A stretch of DNA of 64,000 bases from Cricetomys ansorgei (Eukaryota > Chordata > Mammalia > Rodentia > Nesomyidae). The stretch spans positions 4,504,001 through 4,568,000 of the forward strand of contig JAMJFZ010001868.1 of assembly GCA_026225945.1 (NCBI GenBank), read 5' to 3'. Each line of letters opens with the position of its first letter. Position 1 is the stretch's first letter. Under the pieces are notes generated by a model. That model ran no database searches. It was not told the origin of the DNA and worked only from the letters and a program-made list of their open reading frames with translations. Positions 13,145-25,239 of the stretch are shown here, in pieces. Position numbers and translations under genes: made by a program.

Positions 13145-13775
13145 TGTAGGTTTTTTTTATAATTTCATATATTTACAGAATGCATTCTGATTACTCTTAC
13201 TTCTAACCCTCTAATATCTCCCTCAACCTCTGTCACCTTCATCACCTTACTGGTCCCTTTGGCATGTTCATGACTCTTTGTTTTGTTGCCCACTGATTTT
13301 AACGAGGGCCATTTGAGTAAGCATGGGAGTGAACCATCCAATGAAATCTAGTGGCCTCACTAGTGGGTAAACATCTAAAGATAAGGAATAATTAACCAAT
13401 AATAGGCAAGGAAGAGTAGGGCCACAGGATTCCTTTTCATATCCTCGACTGGGTGTTGACAGGCCCGTGTAGTCAACTGCATTTGCTGTGTGTTCATGAT
13501 TGCAATGGCTATGTGATGCTCAGAAGAAAGTATTTAGCAGCCCATCTTCTAGCTCCTATATGTTTTCCACCATCTTCCATATTCTCTGAGCCTTTGAAAT
13601 GGTCCATTTAGGGCTGAGCATTCAGCTGTTTTTATTCTCATCTCCTTGAACAGCTAAGAGTCTCTGCATTCACTGTCGTTCACTGCAGTAAGATTCTCTA
13701 CTAAAGCTGAGAGTACCTTTTGTCAACGGGTATACACATAAATGTTTAGAAAGCAATCTAATGCATGTCAATTTA
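13145..13775 (-). mobile_element. Rodent L1 (Lx-like) 3' end
   Basis: Antisense of the rodent L1 3' UTR. Landmarks are CTTTGTTTTGTTGCCCACTG, TTCATGATTGCAATGGCTATG, a CATTTAGGGCTGAGCATTCAG block and GAGTCTCTGCATTCACTG. No coding potential remains. Confidence 0.65.
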
Positions 13776-13867
13776 GCTAAACAACAGTAATAAGTTAATT
13801 CCTGGTCTTATGACCTCCTAGCCACTTAAAAATTTTAATGGCATTAAAAAAGATTTTGATTACATAT

Positions 13868-13870
13868 GTA

Positions 13871-13910
<40 letters not shown>

Positions 13911-13911
13911 C
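13868..13911. repeat. (TG)n-(TA)n compound microsatellite
   Basis: TG units switch directly into TA units, followed by a short TG end. Confidence 0.95.
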
Positions 13912-13919
13912 CTGTGTGT

Positions 13920-14083
13920 GAGAAAACATAAGTATAGGTGCCAGTGAAATTCAGAGAGGGTTTTAGTTCCCCTGGAGCTGGAGCTACAGTCAGCTGCTTG
14001 GCATGACTGCTGGGAATTGAACTCTGGTCTTCTGCAAGAAAAATACATGCACTGTCAAATAAGCCATCCCTCCAGACCCTAAG
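13920..14083 (-). mobile_element. B3-type SINE
   Basis: Antisense B3: TTCCCCTGGAGCTGGAGCTAC, TGACTGCTGGGAATTGAACTC, TGGTCTTCTGCAAG and GCCATCCCTCCAGACC. Confidence 0.85.
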
Positions 14084-14089
14084 CTATAG

Positions 14090-16640
14090 AGTTTTAACTG
14101 GGTATGCAGTACCAGGCATAGATTCCTTCCTATTGGCTTCAAATCCAATCAGAGGACAATTGGTTACCTCCTTAACAATTGTGCCACTATTGCACAAGTG
14201 GGCGTATCCTGTCTGATGGGTTGGTATTGTAGGTCGTAAGATTTACTGCTGTGTAAGACTGCTGATGCCTTTGTTCCCAGAAGCCTACACAGTACCATCT
14301 GGCTTTAAGAAAGCTAGTCAGAAGGAATGAAGCTCCTAGCTTCCAACTAATCTCTGGCTGATTTCTCTGCATCTTACAACCAAGGGTTGTGATGTTTCCA
14401 GCAATAGTTTCTTATCATTTACTTCTGATTGGCAACCAAGAGGAATAACAAGAGTTTGTATTATTTCAGAGGCCCCTTATCAGTTAATGTCATCAACAAA
14501 CTTTTTTGGTCAATTTGAAAGAGGAATGTAGCATTTCATTTATTCTATTTTCATTCCTTCTGGTCATAATGTTTTCATTTCAGTATGGGCTCTCGTTTAG
14601 CTGTGTTTGGATCCATAATTACAGTATGGTTATGAGAATAAAAGGGGTCGGTACATGCTAGTGGTTTAGATTAGCCCTTGTATATAGCATTTGAAAGTAA
14701 ACAGGGAACATTAAAACTATCAAGTGTTCATTTGAGCAGTGATTGTGACTCAGGTAGTTTGGAGCTTACTAAGGGGTAATGCAGGAAAGGCTCTTACGTC
14801 AAGAGGATTAGGTAAAGCAAAAACATGGATTAGGTGGAGCATTGCCCTTATTAGGATCATTTCATCACAAAGTTCCCAATTAGACATCAGCTAATCTTCC
14901 TGCCTGGTTAAGGTTCTTGCCAGTGAGCTGAATTTGATTTTGCTTATATTGGAAGGTAGGGCAGTTGAGTTGGCTCAGTCTGATTTCTTTCTAATTAATT
15001 AAGTAGAAAAAATATTAAGCAGATGCTGATATTTGTTATTTAAGGTAAAGACTGTTTCTTAGGCAAAAACCTAAGAAACAGTTTGTACCTGTTTGCACTT
15101 TTTCTTTTGAAAATATCTTGTTCAAGAATTTATTTCAAGGATTTCATTGATGAAAGATTCTCTGCATCATTCCTTTAAGATTGTGCTGCAATATTTTCTG
15201 TTTATTGAGGAAACAAAAAGAGGCTGGGCATTGATTGAATCGGAGTCAGCCCTTGAATGAAGCTCTAAAAATCTATAGAGTGCATCTAAGAAATACAACA
15301 CTCAGCTCCCAGAGAATGGCTCTTCTTGCTTCAGCAATTACTGTGAACACCAGAGCTCATATTGCCTTTGCAATTTAAAAGAAAGATAACAGAAAAGTCA
15401 AGTTTTGGTGCAATAAGAAATACAATAAATATATTTCATTATAGAGTTCATAGGATGGTGCAACCATTTCTTTGAATTACAGAATCAATAATGAATTTCA
15501 CATTTTGTGACAAAAATAGCATAGTTCTATAGCCGGTTAACGGCTTGCAAGGTTGGGATACACTTAGTATATAATTAATAGAGACAAGCTATTGCAGAGA
15601 ATAAAAATAAAGTTAAATCAAATAAGCATACGTGTCAAGTGCTGGGGAGAGGTGGAATGAAGCATGAGTCATTTATATTTGGATGAAAATAGTACACTTT
15701 GATAGTTGTACTGTGAAGCTTTATTCCCAGCATTTTGAAATGCTAAGCATCTTCACTAAGTCAAAGAATATTACTTGAGACTTTAAAGCAATCAGTAGAA
15801 TTAATGTGAACCCAGAGCCAAAATATTTAAAGCAGAAAAAGGGCAAGCTTGCAGGTCTACAAGATGCACATGAAAGCTAACCAACTCCTCAAATTATTGT
15901 TCTACTTGGGTTGGGTGTGGGGCACAAACCAACACACTGGACTCAGAGTGAGTAAAGAGACCCAGCGGATTGGGATGCATTCGTTAACCCAGGCTATTAG
16001 CAGTGTTACCAATGTAAAGGTGGATGCTCAGTCATTCCATCTCAAAATAACTCTGGGGCTTTTGATACATGTCATACCTTGCATTACATGCCATTAATCT
16101 AACAGGAAATCTGATGTCTATGGAATGTGCATATATGGAATGCAGATGCAAATGCATATATGGAACCAATAGTTCTTGCAAAGAGACTGAATGGAGGAGT
16201 AATGATAAACAACATGTATTCATCACCTAGGAAAATCCAGATCCATTTCTAGGTACTTTCAGTACAGTCCTGTCAGTTTTATAATATTTTATTATGGCAT
16301 TATCTTTCTGCTTTGTGTGGGAAGAAACTAGAGTGTGATTCTATGTGGTCATTTGCTCAAATGCTAATCAGCTGTGATGGGTCTGGTGCAGAATCCCAGC
16401 CTTGGCCTGCAAGGCATTCTACTGCCTAGTTAGCAAAGGCCTATCACTTCTTCAGTGTTGCATGTGCACTTTTTGGTGCAGTTTGAACATTTTATGTCGT
16501 TACTCTGCTTCTAGATCACTACCTTTGCCGGTTTTCTACCTTTTACAAATATTGGGCTATTTTTGAATAACATGGGTGAATGAATATGTTAATACTGTCT
16601 CTAGTAGCCCCTACCCTCACCTTCCTCATGGCATGTGCTC
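14090..16640. other. Unique AT-rich intergenic sequence
   Basis: No gene or repeat family recognised. It contains the hairpin at 15044-15089. Confidence 0.35.
15044..15089. repeat. Strong inverted repeat (hairpin)
   Basis: The arms ACTGTTTCTTAGG (15051-15063) and CCTAAGAAACAGT (15070-15082) pair perfectly across a six-base loop CAAAAA. Pairing continues outward to 15044/15089 with one G-T pair and one mismatch. Confidence 0.9.
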
Positions 16641-16649
16641 AAGTGTAGA

Positions 16650-16688
16650 TACACACACATAGACACACACACACACACACACACACAT
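16650..16688. repeat. (CA)n microsatellite
   Basis: Interrupted CA run with TA units at both ends. Confidence 0.93.
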
Positions 16689-17084
16689 ACGATTGTAAGG
16701 ACACACATTAGAATGAATGTTCAGTGTACTAAACAGTTTCAGGAAAGCCCAGAGGATAGTAGCTTCTTGTCTTTCAAGGCATATGTATGCAAATCCAATG
16801 CAAGTTCCCTGTCCACCTCGACATTCACAGTAAATCAGTCTTCTTTTAGGGTACCTCATAATCGTTGGTGATACGACACGAGTAAGATATGCTTTTCCAA
16901 ATCATCTCGATCACTCCTGTAAATGTGTCATAAGCAAATGCTAGCTTTGGCAAAGTGACAAATGTCTTTACTATAAACTATCTGCTTAGACTTGTGGGAG
17001 TATCTGCCTAAGGCATTCACAGGCTACACGAAGCAGGTCTCTCCTATGCTGTGAGCTCTCTAAAGGGCATTATCATGTCTTCAC

Positions 17085-17462
17085 ATATTGTGTCATGATT
17101 AAACAGTTAATTGCTGTGTAATGAATGTGTCCTCACCAAACCCATGCTTGAGATCCTCACTCTCAAAGTGATAGTGTTTGGAGGTAGAACATTTGGAAGG
17201 TGAAGTGGGGACCTCATGAACTGGATTTGTACCCTTAAAAAACATGGGCTCTCTCTCTCTGTGTCTCTCTCTATCTCTGCTCTCTCTCTCTCTCCTGTTC
17301 CTTTTTCCTTGATATTGGTCATGTGAAGACATAGAAAGAAGATCCTGAATCTATAGGCAGCTTGTGCTTGTACTTCCTAGCTTCTAGAACTGTGAGGAAT
17401 TAATCTGTTATTTATCCCACTCAGTCTATAGTGTTTTTTTATTATTATTATTTTATTATAGC
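17085..17462 (+). mobile_element. MaLR-type LTR (MLT1/MST-like)
   Basis: GAAGTGGGGACCTCATGAAC, a CT-rich centre, GGTCATGTGAAGACATAGAAAG, TTCTAGAACTGTGAGGAATT and CCACTCAGTCTATAGTG follow the classic MLT1/MST LTR order. It is old and diverged. Confidence 0.6.
17250..17295. repeat. (CT)n tract
   Basis: Interrupted CT repeat inside the MaLR-type LTR. Confidence 0.9.
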
Positions 17463-17544
17463 ATGTAGAAGTATAGTAGTTTTACTATTCTAAAATTTGT
17501 TTTGCTTTGCCTATTCAACTTGAGACAACTAGAGTTATCTTAGA

Positions 17545-17886
17545 AGAGGTAAGCTGAGGCAAGCCTGTGGGATATTTTCTAAATTAGTGATTGATGTGGG
17601 AAGGCTCAGGCAATTGTGGATACCTGGATACCCATCTGTGTACTACCCCTGGGATGACGGTTCTGGATCATATAAGAAAGCAGGGTGAGCAGGCCATGGA
17701 TAGCAAGCCAGTGAGCAGTGTTCCTCCATGGCCTTTGCTTCAGTTCTTGCTTCCAGATTACTACTTTGGTTCCTGTCCTGACTTCCCTTAGTAAGGGACT
17801 GTGATGTAAAACCGTAAGCAGAAATAAACTTTCCTCCCCAAGTTGCCACAGTATTTTATCACAGCAATGCAAACCCTAACTGAGAC
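17545..17886 (+). mobile_element. Rodent interspersed element (LTR-like or hAT-like, class uncertain)
   Basis: AGCAGGCCATGGATAGCAAG, GTTCCTCCATGGCCTTTGC, GTAAGCAGAAATAAACTTTCC and ATCACAGCAATGCAAACCC, ending CTAACTGAGAC, match a common rodent repeat also present at 44226-44608. I cannot settle whether it is classed as MaLR LTR or DNA transposon. Confidence 0.6.
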
Positions 17887-17889
17887 GGA

Positions 17890-18690
17890 TTTTAATTTCA
17901 GTGTTCAAATAGATAGGACCAGCCAAGGACTTCTGCAAACTCTGAGGATCAGCACATGCACCAGGCATCATGCTTTTCCTCACGTCAGTGTGAGCAAACT
18001 CTTCAGGCTAAGACCTATACGTCTGCTGTGAATTGAACTCAGTCACTTTACATACTTCCAACTAAGAGAAGAGCTTAATTTGCTCCATCTGTTCTCTGGC
18101 TGCTTGCTCCTTCTTTAAAAGTAATTTTCCTCTTAGCAAACTCCAAACATGCATCTCTTACTTTGGAACTCAAAGTAAATAGTCTTTGGCCTCATGCACT
18201 CTGTGGTAAAAACGTTGACTCATTGCTGATTTCCATGGCCAGTTACTGGTATTTCAGCAATGTCTAAGGCATGGATTCTCATTCCTCTTTAAAACAGTTT
18301 GTCAGTTGGGCTTCTAGCTCATGATTTTCATCTTACACAAATAGTTCCTTGTTAATAGTCTTTTGCAAGTCTCTCTTCCTCTAATGGATACCTTGTGGCT
18401 AGTATTCAGATCCCGTATTTTGAAGCACTTATAACTCTGTGTATACTTACTCCACCAGTGATCTGCACTTTTATGCATTTTTGAGTCTGAAGCATCTGCC
18501 ATATATGGTCATCTTGAACCACTCTGGTGAATTACAACTCCAGAATTTTATCATACTCTACACTGGTTTGTCTAATAAGATTATCAAGCTATAATTTCTC
18601 AATGCAAGTCAAATACAAGAGGGGACAATAGAACATATGTGAAATTTAAGAACAGGGAGAAATACTTGTGGTTAAAAGTTTAAGTAATAA
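17890..18690. other. Unique intergenic sequence
   Basis: No feature recognised. Confidence 0.35.
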
Positions 18691-19740
18691 TTGCAGCAAG
18701 GAAGGGGCGGGGAACTAGGGGCTAGGTTCACCGGAACTAAGACTGTATGAAGGAGGCATATGAAACCCCACTAGTTTGTCAGCTAATTAAGACTAAAATT
18801 TTTATTGTAAAAAGAACTTGTAATAGAGGTAATAGAGGTTGTGCCCAGAAGACATGGTTATTAAATGGAAATCTCAGTGCTGAGGATATCTCCTTAAGAA
18901 TTAGTGCTCAGAGAGATCCCCGAAGCACCTAAAACTATACAGGATGTTGTTATTAGCTGCATACAATGACTAGAAGGTAAGATCCTATTGCTAAAGAGAC
19001 CACACACTTTGGTAACAGGACATAGAAAGATCAATCTGACCAGAAAACTCCCTCCCTTTCGGCTAGTTTCATAGTGATTTAAAATGCTCTGTGGCTGCTG
19101 GAGGATAAAAGACATCAGCGGTCTTACCTAGCACTGGACCTTGCATGCTACAGTTTCAGCGTATAAGGGAAGATATGCTCACTGATGCATTAGCAGCAAG
19201 ACTGTTCTCTGAATTGGATATGACGCCTTCTCTACAGGACAGAATTCATGCCCGATACTATAAACATAGTCAAAAACCATGGCTTGGAAAGTCAGAGGCC
19301 AAAGTAGAATCCAATTATGTTGTTCTGTTGAATGATCATGTTGTCAAACTATTTTTCTGAATACTTATTTGTTGTGGAAGTTTATTTTTAGTTGTGTTCA
19401 ACAATTGTTTATGCACTGTTGGAAAAAGAGTCTGCCTAGGTCTTGGCACTTTGTATTGTCTGCAGGTATTGGATTTCTGTGGGGGATGTTTGATTGCTTA
19501 AGATCTACATCCGAGGAGTTCTGAATCAATAAAAAGACCTGAGCTCAGATGCTCGGGTTCCACTGTAGAGGATGGCATTGGCTATGGTGGTGCTTCCCTC
19601 TATTGAGGCCTGGCAGGGCTTCCACATATTAATATGCCTCCTTGCCTTCTTTGCTGAGTCGTCCTAGCAGCAGGTGAACTACTACACTTATGTTTATATC
19701 CATAGATCTGAGCTGTTCTTTACCTTAAACAGAGAAGTTT
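18690..19740 (+). mobile_element. Probable rodent interspersed repeat, L1-related
   Basis: Phrases such as ATAGAAAGATCAATCTGACC, AAAACTCCCTCCCTTTC, GCTGCTGGAGGATAAAAG and GACAGAATTCATGCCCGATAC look like a common rodent repeat, probably an internal or 3' part of Lx-type L1, continuous with 19741-20015. A 71-codon frame at 19145-19360 sits inside and is probably by-product. Confidence 0.35.
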
Positions 19741-20015
19741 TTTGTTGCAGTAAGTAGTGGTTAATGCAGGGATTCACAACTATTCAAAATGACTGTGATT
19801 GTACAGCCATAGGTGAGCCATCTATATGATCCCTACATCCCCAAGGCTAAGAGAGCACTTTGAAAAAGCAGAGGTGGAAATAAAGTAATAGACTGTTAGA
19901 TGCTGTCCTGTAGACATGACATTGTTGTTGTACACATGAACTCACAGAAACTATACAAGGTCAAGCCAGTGAGAAATTCTAGCATAGAGCAGAGAGAGAG
20001 ATCTTGGGAAGAGGA
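19741..20015 (+). mobile_element. Rodent L1 (Lx-like) 3' UTR fragment
   Basis: GGTGAGCCATCTATATGATCC and TGCTGTCCTGTAGACATGACATTG...ATGAACTCACAGAAACTATAC...CAAGCCAGTGAG follow the recurring L1 3' UTR block order. Confidence 0.5.
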
Positions 20016-20356
20016 CCTGGCTGCCAAGCACACACATGTCTAGAGAATGTATTCCCTGTCTAGAGAATGTACATAGCATGATTTCTAGACACAAAAGGGC
20101 AGATGCACATATGAACTTACAGTGATCATCCCTAACCATGCTGAGACCTGAGAAAAATTCCAACACGGAAAGGGAAAGATGGGTATAAAATCACACACAA
20201 GTCAAATAGTTGTTGGCATTTGGTAGCTGCTATGAGAGGGAGGGTATGTTTTCTCTAATGGTGAGACTGCTGGTAGGCTGACCATATGCCAGAGCAGGTC
20301 CTATTCCAACAATTAGCTTGGCAACACAGAAAAGAGTCCACAGGGACACATACAGA

Positions 20357-20485
20357 GAAGGAGGAGGAGGAGGAGCATGAGGAAGTGGAGGAGGAGAAGG
20401 AAGAGGAGGAGGAGGAGAAGAAGAGGGAAGGAGAGGAGAAGAAAGAAGAAAGGAGAAGGAGGAGGGGGAGGAGGAGGAGTGAAGA
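20357..20485. repeat. GGA/GAA purine tract
   Basis: About 130 bases are almost pure purine (GGA, GAA and AGG units) on the plus strand. The charged K/E/R-rich frames across it are artefacts of composition. Confidence 0.95.
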
Positions 20486-20959
20486 AATCTCAAAGTTGGG
20501 TAGGAAGGGATGGAAAGGTAGAGAAGGTGGTCATGAGAAGCATTGGGGAGGGGGTAAACTTGTTCAAAGTACATTATATATCATTCTCAAAGCATTAATA
20601 AAAATATTACTAAAATAAAAATAGGTAGGGGCTATTATATAGGAACACATAGTTGTAATGCATGGCAGTGGTCTCTGTTTCTTTAATATTTAGTCTGCTT
20701 ATTCCATTTACAAGTGGAGAGATTGGGAGTAAGTCACAATCCATACTTTGCCATCTACGAGAGAAAGATGTAGCTGTCTTACCTGTTTATCACAGAGCAA
20801 TAAACAAAACGGCATGTGTGAGAATTCCACCAATTCTAAAGCACTATGTCAGTTGTTCTTTTTAAGTTTAATTTTAAAAGTTATTTTTAAGAGTTTCGTA
20901 CATGGGTACTGTGTGTATACCATTTCTCCCCTCCTGAAAGATTTCAGGACCAGAGGACC

Positions 20960-21085
20960 AGTACCCCTGCTGCTACATAGTGTCTTCTTGACACGACAGG
21001 GATGTGTACCCACACAATCTCAAGAATATGGTTTTTTAAACAAGACCTGAATAATGATCACACCAGTTGACACACATTTGTGGGT
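20960..21085 (+). mobile_element. Short rodent L1 (Lx-like) 3' fragment
   Basis: ACACGACAGGGATGTGTACCC, ATCTCAAGAATATGG, TTAAACAAGACCTGAATAATG and ACACCAGTTGACA match the rodent L1 3' UTR order. Confidence 0.45.
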
Positions 21086-21089
21086 ATCT

Positions 21090-22085
21090 CCAGTGAATCT
21101 CTACTTTTTTTCCAGCCTGCAGCATCTCACTCCATCAACCCTCTGCCCAGGGCCCAACTTTCCTTGTCTCTTCTTCTGTCCTATAACTTTCCTGCTCTGA
21201 GTCCTAAATGTTGGGAAACTTGTTCTAAGTAATTCAGCGGACAATGTTTTCCAGCAGGTGCCACCAATTGGTAAATGATCTTTTCCAAGATAAGTCTATA
21301 AACCTTATATTGACTCATGGAGTGGAAATGAGTATTTATAGGTAAATTAGAAAGGAGAGTGATTGAGGAAATCATGTGGCCTCTGATTCTGTTCAAAATT
21401 CTATGTGATATTAAATCTTTGAAAGAATTCATTGTTTAGGAGCAAGTCATTACATGCTCATGGGATGCTGTAGACAAAGGAAGTAGTGATTATTCCTTAA
21501 CCCCCAACGTCTCTTAGCACACGTTTTCTACAGTGGATGCTCACACAGTGTTTGCCAATAAACCACATTAACAGAGAATTAAAAAATCCTATCCTACGAT
21601 TAGTGACACAGGCAACGTACAGTTGGTGGACTCTACAGCTGGAATATGAAAGTAACTTTTTTACAGATGTTCTAAATCAGAATCGGCATGAGATTTCCCA
21701 TCAGGTCAGCAGAATTCTGATTTGATTGGCATAGGTGAAATATTTTCAGAGTTCCACCTGTAAAAGTGAAAAGTAATTTGAATACCTAAGAGATTAAGGA
21801 AAGCCCTTTTCCACTGGGTCCCAAAAACCCCCCTTGCTTTCTGTTGCTTGAAGTTCTATAAATGAGGGATGTATTTATGCTTTTAAAATGCTTAGCTTCC
21901 CCATGCATATAAAATAATAAATTGGATTCATTCAGGAAGTTATTAGAAAACTTGCCATGTTTGAGTCCTAAAACCCCAGAGCATCTGCTTTTTTTTTTTT
22001 TTTTTGGTCTGAGTTGGAATCCAGGTATTGATAACTTTGGAAAAATTCACCAGTGATTTATTATTCAGGTAATGCTGATAAACAC
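21090..22085. other. Unique intergenic sequence
   Basis: Nothing recognised apart from a 19-base poly-T at about 21989-22007. Confidence 0.35.
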
Positions 22086-22094
22086 TGTGACAGT

Positions 22095-22445
22095 GACAGT
22101 GTCTTTGTCTGCTTTGTGCTAACAGTCCAGGCACAAGGTTTTGTGCAGGGAAGAGAGGTTTCTTTGGCTTGTGGTTCTAGTGGCTCCTTGGCCACCTCAC
22201 ACTGTGGCAGGTGATACTACATGGTGGTATCCCACGCAATAGTGGCCCAGGTGGTACAGCTCAGGGGCAAGGGGAGGAGCCAGAGATCAAGGAGGGGCCA
22301 GACTTGTTGATTCATAACCACTACTCACAGGTTGCAAGACATAACCCACTCTGTGACACAAGTATCACTCCCTTCTCAAGGGTCTTCCTAACCAGCCACT
22401 GCCTGCTAGGTCCCTCCTCTAAAAGTTGCACGGATTCCCCATAAT
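22095..22445 (-). mobile_element. LTR-like or DNA-transposon-like interspersed element, antisense
   Basis: GAGAGGTTTCTTTGGCTTGTGG followed by GGCCACCTCACACTGTGG, a 'garbage-like' GC-rich middle and CCTCCTCTAAAAGTTGC resembles the antisense of the 'aataaa...tttatcacagcaa' rodent elements. Family unresolved. Confidence 0.4.
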
Positions 22446-23279
22446 GCTTTATGGATACTAAGTTGCTAAGTGATGAACTCCTGGGGGGAGCACTCAAATC
22501 ATGTCTAGAACACAGAAGATACTCTACTGTGTTCGTCTGGACCTGAGATCACAGAGTGGCCATTTTTTGTTTTCTTTAAATCAAGTATCTTCCTGAATGG
22601 CTTGCTAGTAACGGGATGGGAGGACCTGACTCATCACCACAGGGTGAAGAGCTTAGTGAGACACCTGGGGATTTTAGCAACAAGCACTTTCCGGCCCACA
22701 TTATTGAAAGGCTGGGTTGTGTGGATCTTAATGGCAAGCCTAGGAAATAAGAAGCACAACCCCCCTCTGCCTTTCCTTTCTGGCCAGCCTTTAAGGAACC
22801 ATCCATATGTGGATCAGGGACACTGGGAACTGTGCACTCACTGATCTGCAGACTAGGGGCAGAAATCTTTGAAAGGATGCTTCTACTGTAGTTGTTACTG
22901 CTCTAAACACCCATCAGGGAGATAAGAAGTCTCTCTTTTGATTTGAAGTTCCAGATTAATGGGCCTGAAAATTGGATTAGCTCAATGGTTGCTTGGAGAG
23001 CTATGGCAGAGTAGAAACAAGTCAGAAGGCTTTAATATGTGGCTTACTGCACAACATCCTTTCAGCTTGGTGTTTGGAACATCAAAGGGAATTTGAAATG
23101 TTAGCTCAACACGAGCAAATTAAACTTGGAGTTATAACTCAAGCATTTAAGTATTTTGCGTGTCAAAATATCATGAAGTGAGCAACTAAATGGGCTTCCC
23201 CCCTCCCCCCCCAGCAACAAATCCTCTGCTCAACTTTGCTCAGGTGTTTCTATGGTTTTTCAAGTTATAGAGTCTGTTT

Positions 23280-23525
23280 TGCAAGGAATACTTAGCTCAT
23301 TGTGTTGCTAGGACCCACCTCCTCCAGGTAGGCCTCAACTTTCACAGTGTCTCCCAACCCCTCACCTCTGATTAGTCTATTCAATTATAATTTCATCAGT
23401 GGGTTAAGTCAAGGCCCTCATAATCTAGTCACTTCCCTGCAAACCTTTGAACTTTGCACTGGGGACCGAGTCTTTAACACGAGTCTCATGGGGCAGACTT
23501 TATGTCTACACTGTAGCATTATTTT
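23280..23525 (-). mobile_element. MaLR-like LTR fragment, antisense
   Basis: AAGGCCCTCATAATCTAGTC, ACTTCCCTGCAAACCTTTG and a terminal ACACTGTAGCA follow the antisense MLT1/MST start region. Confidence 0.4.
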
Positions 23526-23719
23526 TTAAAAATTTCTTGAGATTTCTAAACATGTTTCTTCAGAACTGAAGCTGAGGGGGCTCAATTGGATTGTTTGCAG
23601 TGTCACAGATGAGGACCAGCCTCACCTGAGAAGGAGAAGAGGAAAAGCTAGTCCTGACTTCTAATTTTATTTTTTTTTAAGATTAAGGAAGCAAAAACAG
23701 GTATTTATGGGTTTACTGG

Positions 23720-24078
23720 CTACTTCCCTTGTTGTAGTGACCAAATACCTGATAGGCAGCAGTTTAAGGAGGGAAGGATTTATTTTGGCTTACAGTTTGA
23801 GGGGATACATCCCATCAGGACAGAGAAGGCACATCAGGAGGAGTAGGAGGCACCTTGTCACATTGCGTGTGAACTCCAGAAGCAGAGAGAGAGAGATAGA
23901 TGCTTATGCTCTGTTCTCCTTTTTACTTTTATGAACTCTAGGACCCAGTGTTCATTGGTTTTCACCCCCAAATTAACATAATCTAGAGCCCCCCCAACTA
24001 CCCTAACCCCACAGACATTTGTATTCTGAATAATTTTAGAGCTGGTCAGGTTGACAATCAATATAAGCCACTGCAAGG
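23720..24078 (-). mobile_element. Rodent interspersed element, antisense (LTR/hAT-like)
   Basis: GTAGTGACCAAATACCTGATAG, GGAAGGATTTATTTTGGCTTAC, a GTCACATTGCGTGTG middle and GGTCAGGTTGACAATC at the end are a recurrent rodent repeat, class unsure. Confidence 0.55.
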
Positions 24079-24402
24079 AGCAAATATATAGTTCTACTAA
24101 TCAAAATTTGAAGACGATGAATAGGAGCAGGACAGAATCGATTCTCTTGGCCCACATGTGTAAGAATTATTCATTCCCCACTGAGAAGGAACTTATAAAA
24201 GATATCAGAATAGCAGTTTAAATTTATATATAATTATTGTATGTGAGATTTTGTTCTTTAGTACATGAGCCTTGTCGGGGAGATTTTGGTAAAGTTAAGA
24301 GAGAAAAATAGCTTAATCAGACTTGTTACTGATTGGGCTACACATAGTACAAGACTGACCAGCAGGGGGGGTGGGATGACATTTTTAATGCTGAAACATA
24401 TC

Positions 24403-24640
24403 CGCTGGTTTAGTTGGTAAAGTACCTGCCACTCAAGAGGCAGCATGAGGACCTGAATTTGCCCCCAGCACCCAGGTGAAGCTGGGCATGGTGGTATGTG
24501 TCTGTCATTCTACTGCTGTAACTCCTGTCCTGGCAGAGACAGGAAGAGTCCCAGAGCTTGCTTGCCAGACAGACCTATCTCAAAGAGCCATGTAGAGGGT
24601 GATAGAGGAAGACACTAGAGCTTGACCTCTGGCGGAGAGA
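24403..24640 (+). mobile_element. B4 SINE
   Basis: TTAGTTGGTAAAGTACCTGCC, ATGAGGACCTGAATTTGCCC, AGCACCCAGGTGAAGCTGGG and AGACAGGAAGAGTCCCAGAG follow B4 in sense order. Confidence 0.8.
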
Positions 24641-24641
24641 A

Positions 24642-24688
<47 letters not shown>

Positions 24689-24690
24689 AG
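24637..24690. repeat. (GA)n microsatellite
   Basis: GA-rich tail directly following the B4 copy. Confidence 0.95.
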
Positions 24691-24887
24691 AAGGGAGGCA
24701 GGGAAGAAGTCAAGGTTTCTTAGCAATGTTTTATGGTCTAATTTGGAAGTGATCAAACCAGTGTATATGTTCACGCTAAGATAGTTAATGAATTCCTTTG
24801 TCTTGGAGAAACCTGTACCCACACTTGGGTACATTTATTTTGTGTGATTTTTCTTTAAGAAGCTCACACTCACACTTACTGTGTGTG

Positions 24888-25232
24888 GTGGTTTGAATGA
24901 AAATGGCTCCCATAGGCTCATAGGGAGTGACACTATAGGAGGTGTGATCTTGTTGGTAAAAGTATGTCACTAGGGGATGGGCTTTGAGTTTTCAGAGAAG
25001 CTCAATCCAGGGTTGGTGTCACTTCCTCTTCCTGCTGCCTGCTGATCTGGATCTAAAACTCTCAGCTAGCTCTCCAGCAGCATGTCTGCCTGCATGCTAC
25101 CATGCTTCCTATTGTGATGACGATGGAAGAAACCTCCAAACTGTAAGTCAGCTCCATCTAAATGCTTTCCTTTAGAAGAGCAGCTAGGGTGATGATGCCT
25201 CTTCACAGCAATAGGAACTCTAACTAAGACAG
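24888..25232 (+). mobile_element. Rodent URR1-like interspersed element
   Basis: Starts GTGGTTTGAATGAAAATGGC, then CCATAGGCTCATAGGGAGTG, GCATGTCTGCCTGCATGCTACC, CAAACTGTAAGTCAGC and CTTCACAGCAATAGGAACTC, ending CTAACTAAGAC. This matches a common rodent repeat that I associate with URR1 (non-autonomous hAT-Charlie); the family name is from memory. Confidence 0.7.
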
Positions 25233-25239
25233 GGTGTGC

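Noticed and set aside
20230..20618. Charged E/K/R-rich or S/P/L-rich frames on both strands
   Set aside because: Low-complexity GGA/GAA tract; no unique protein sequence.
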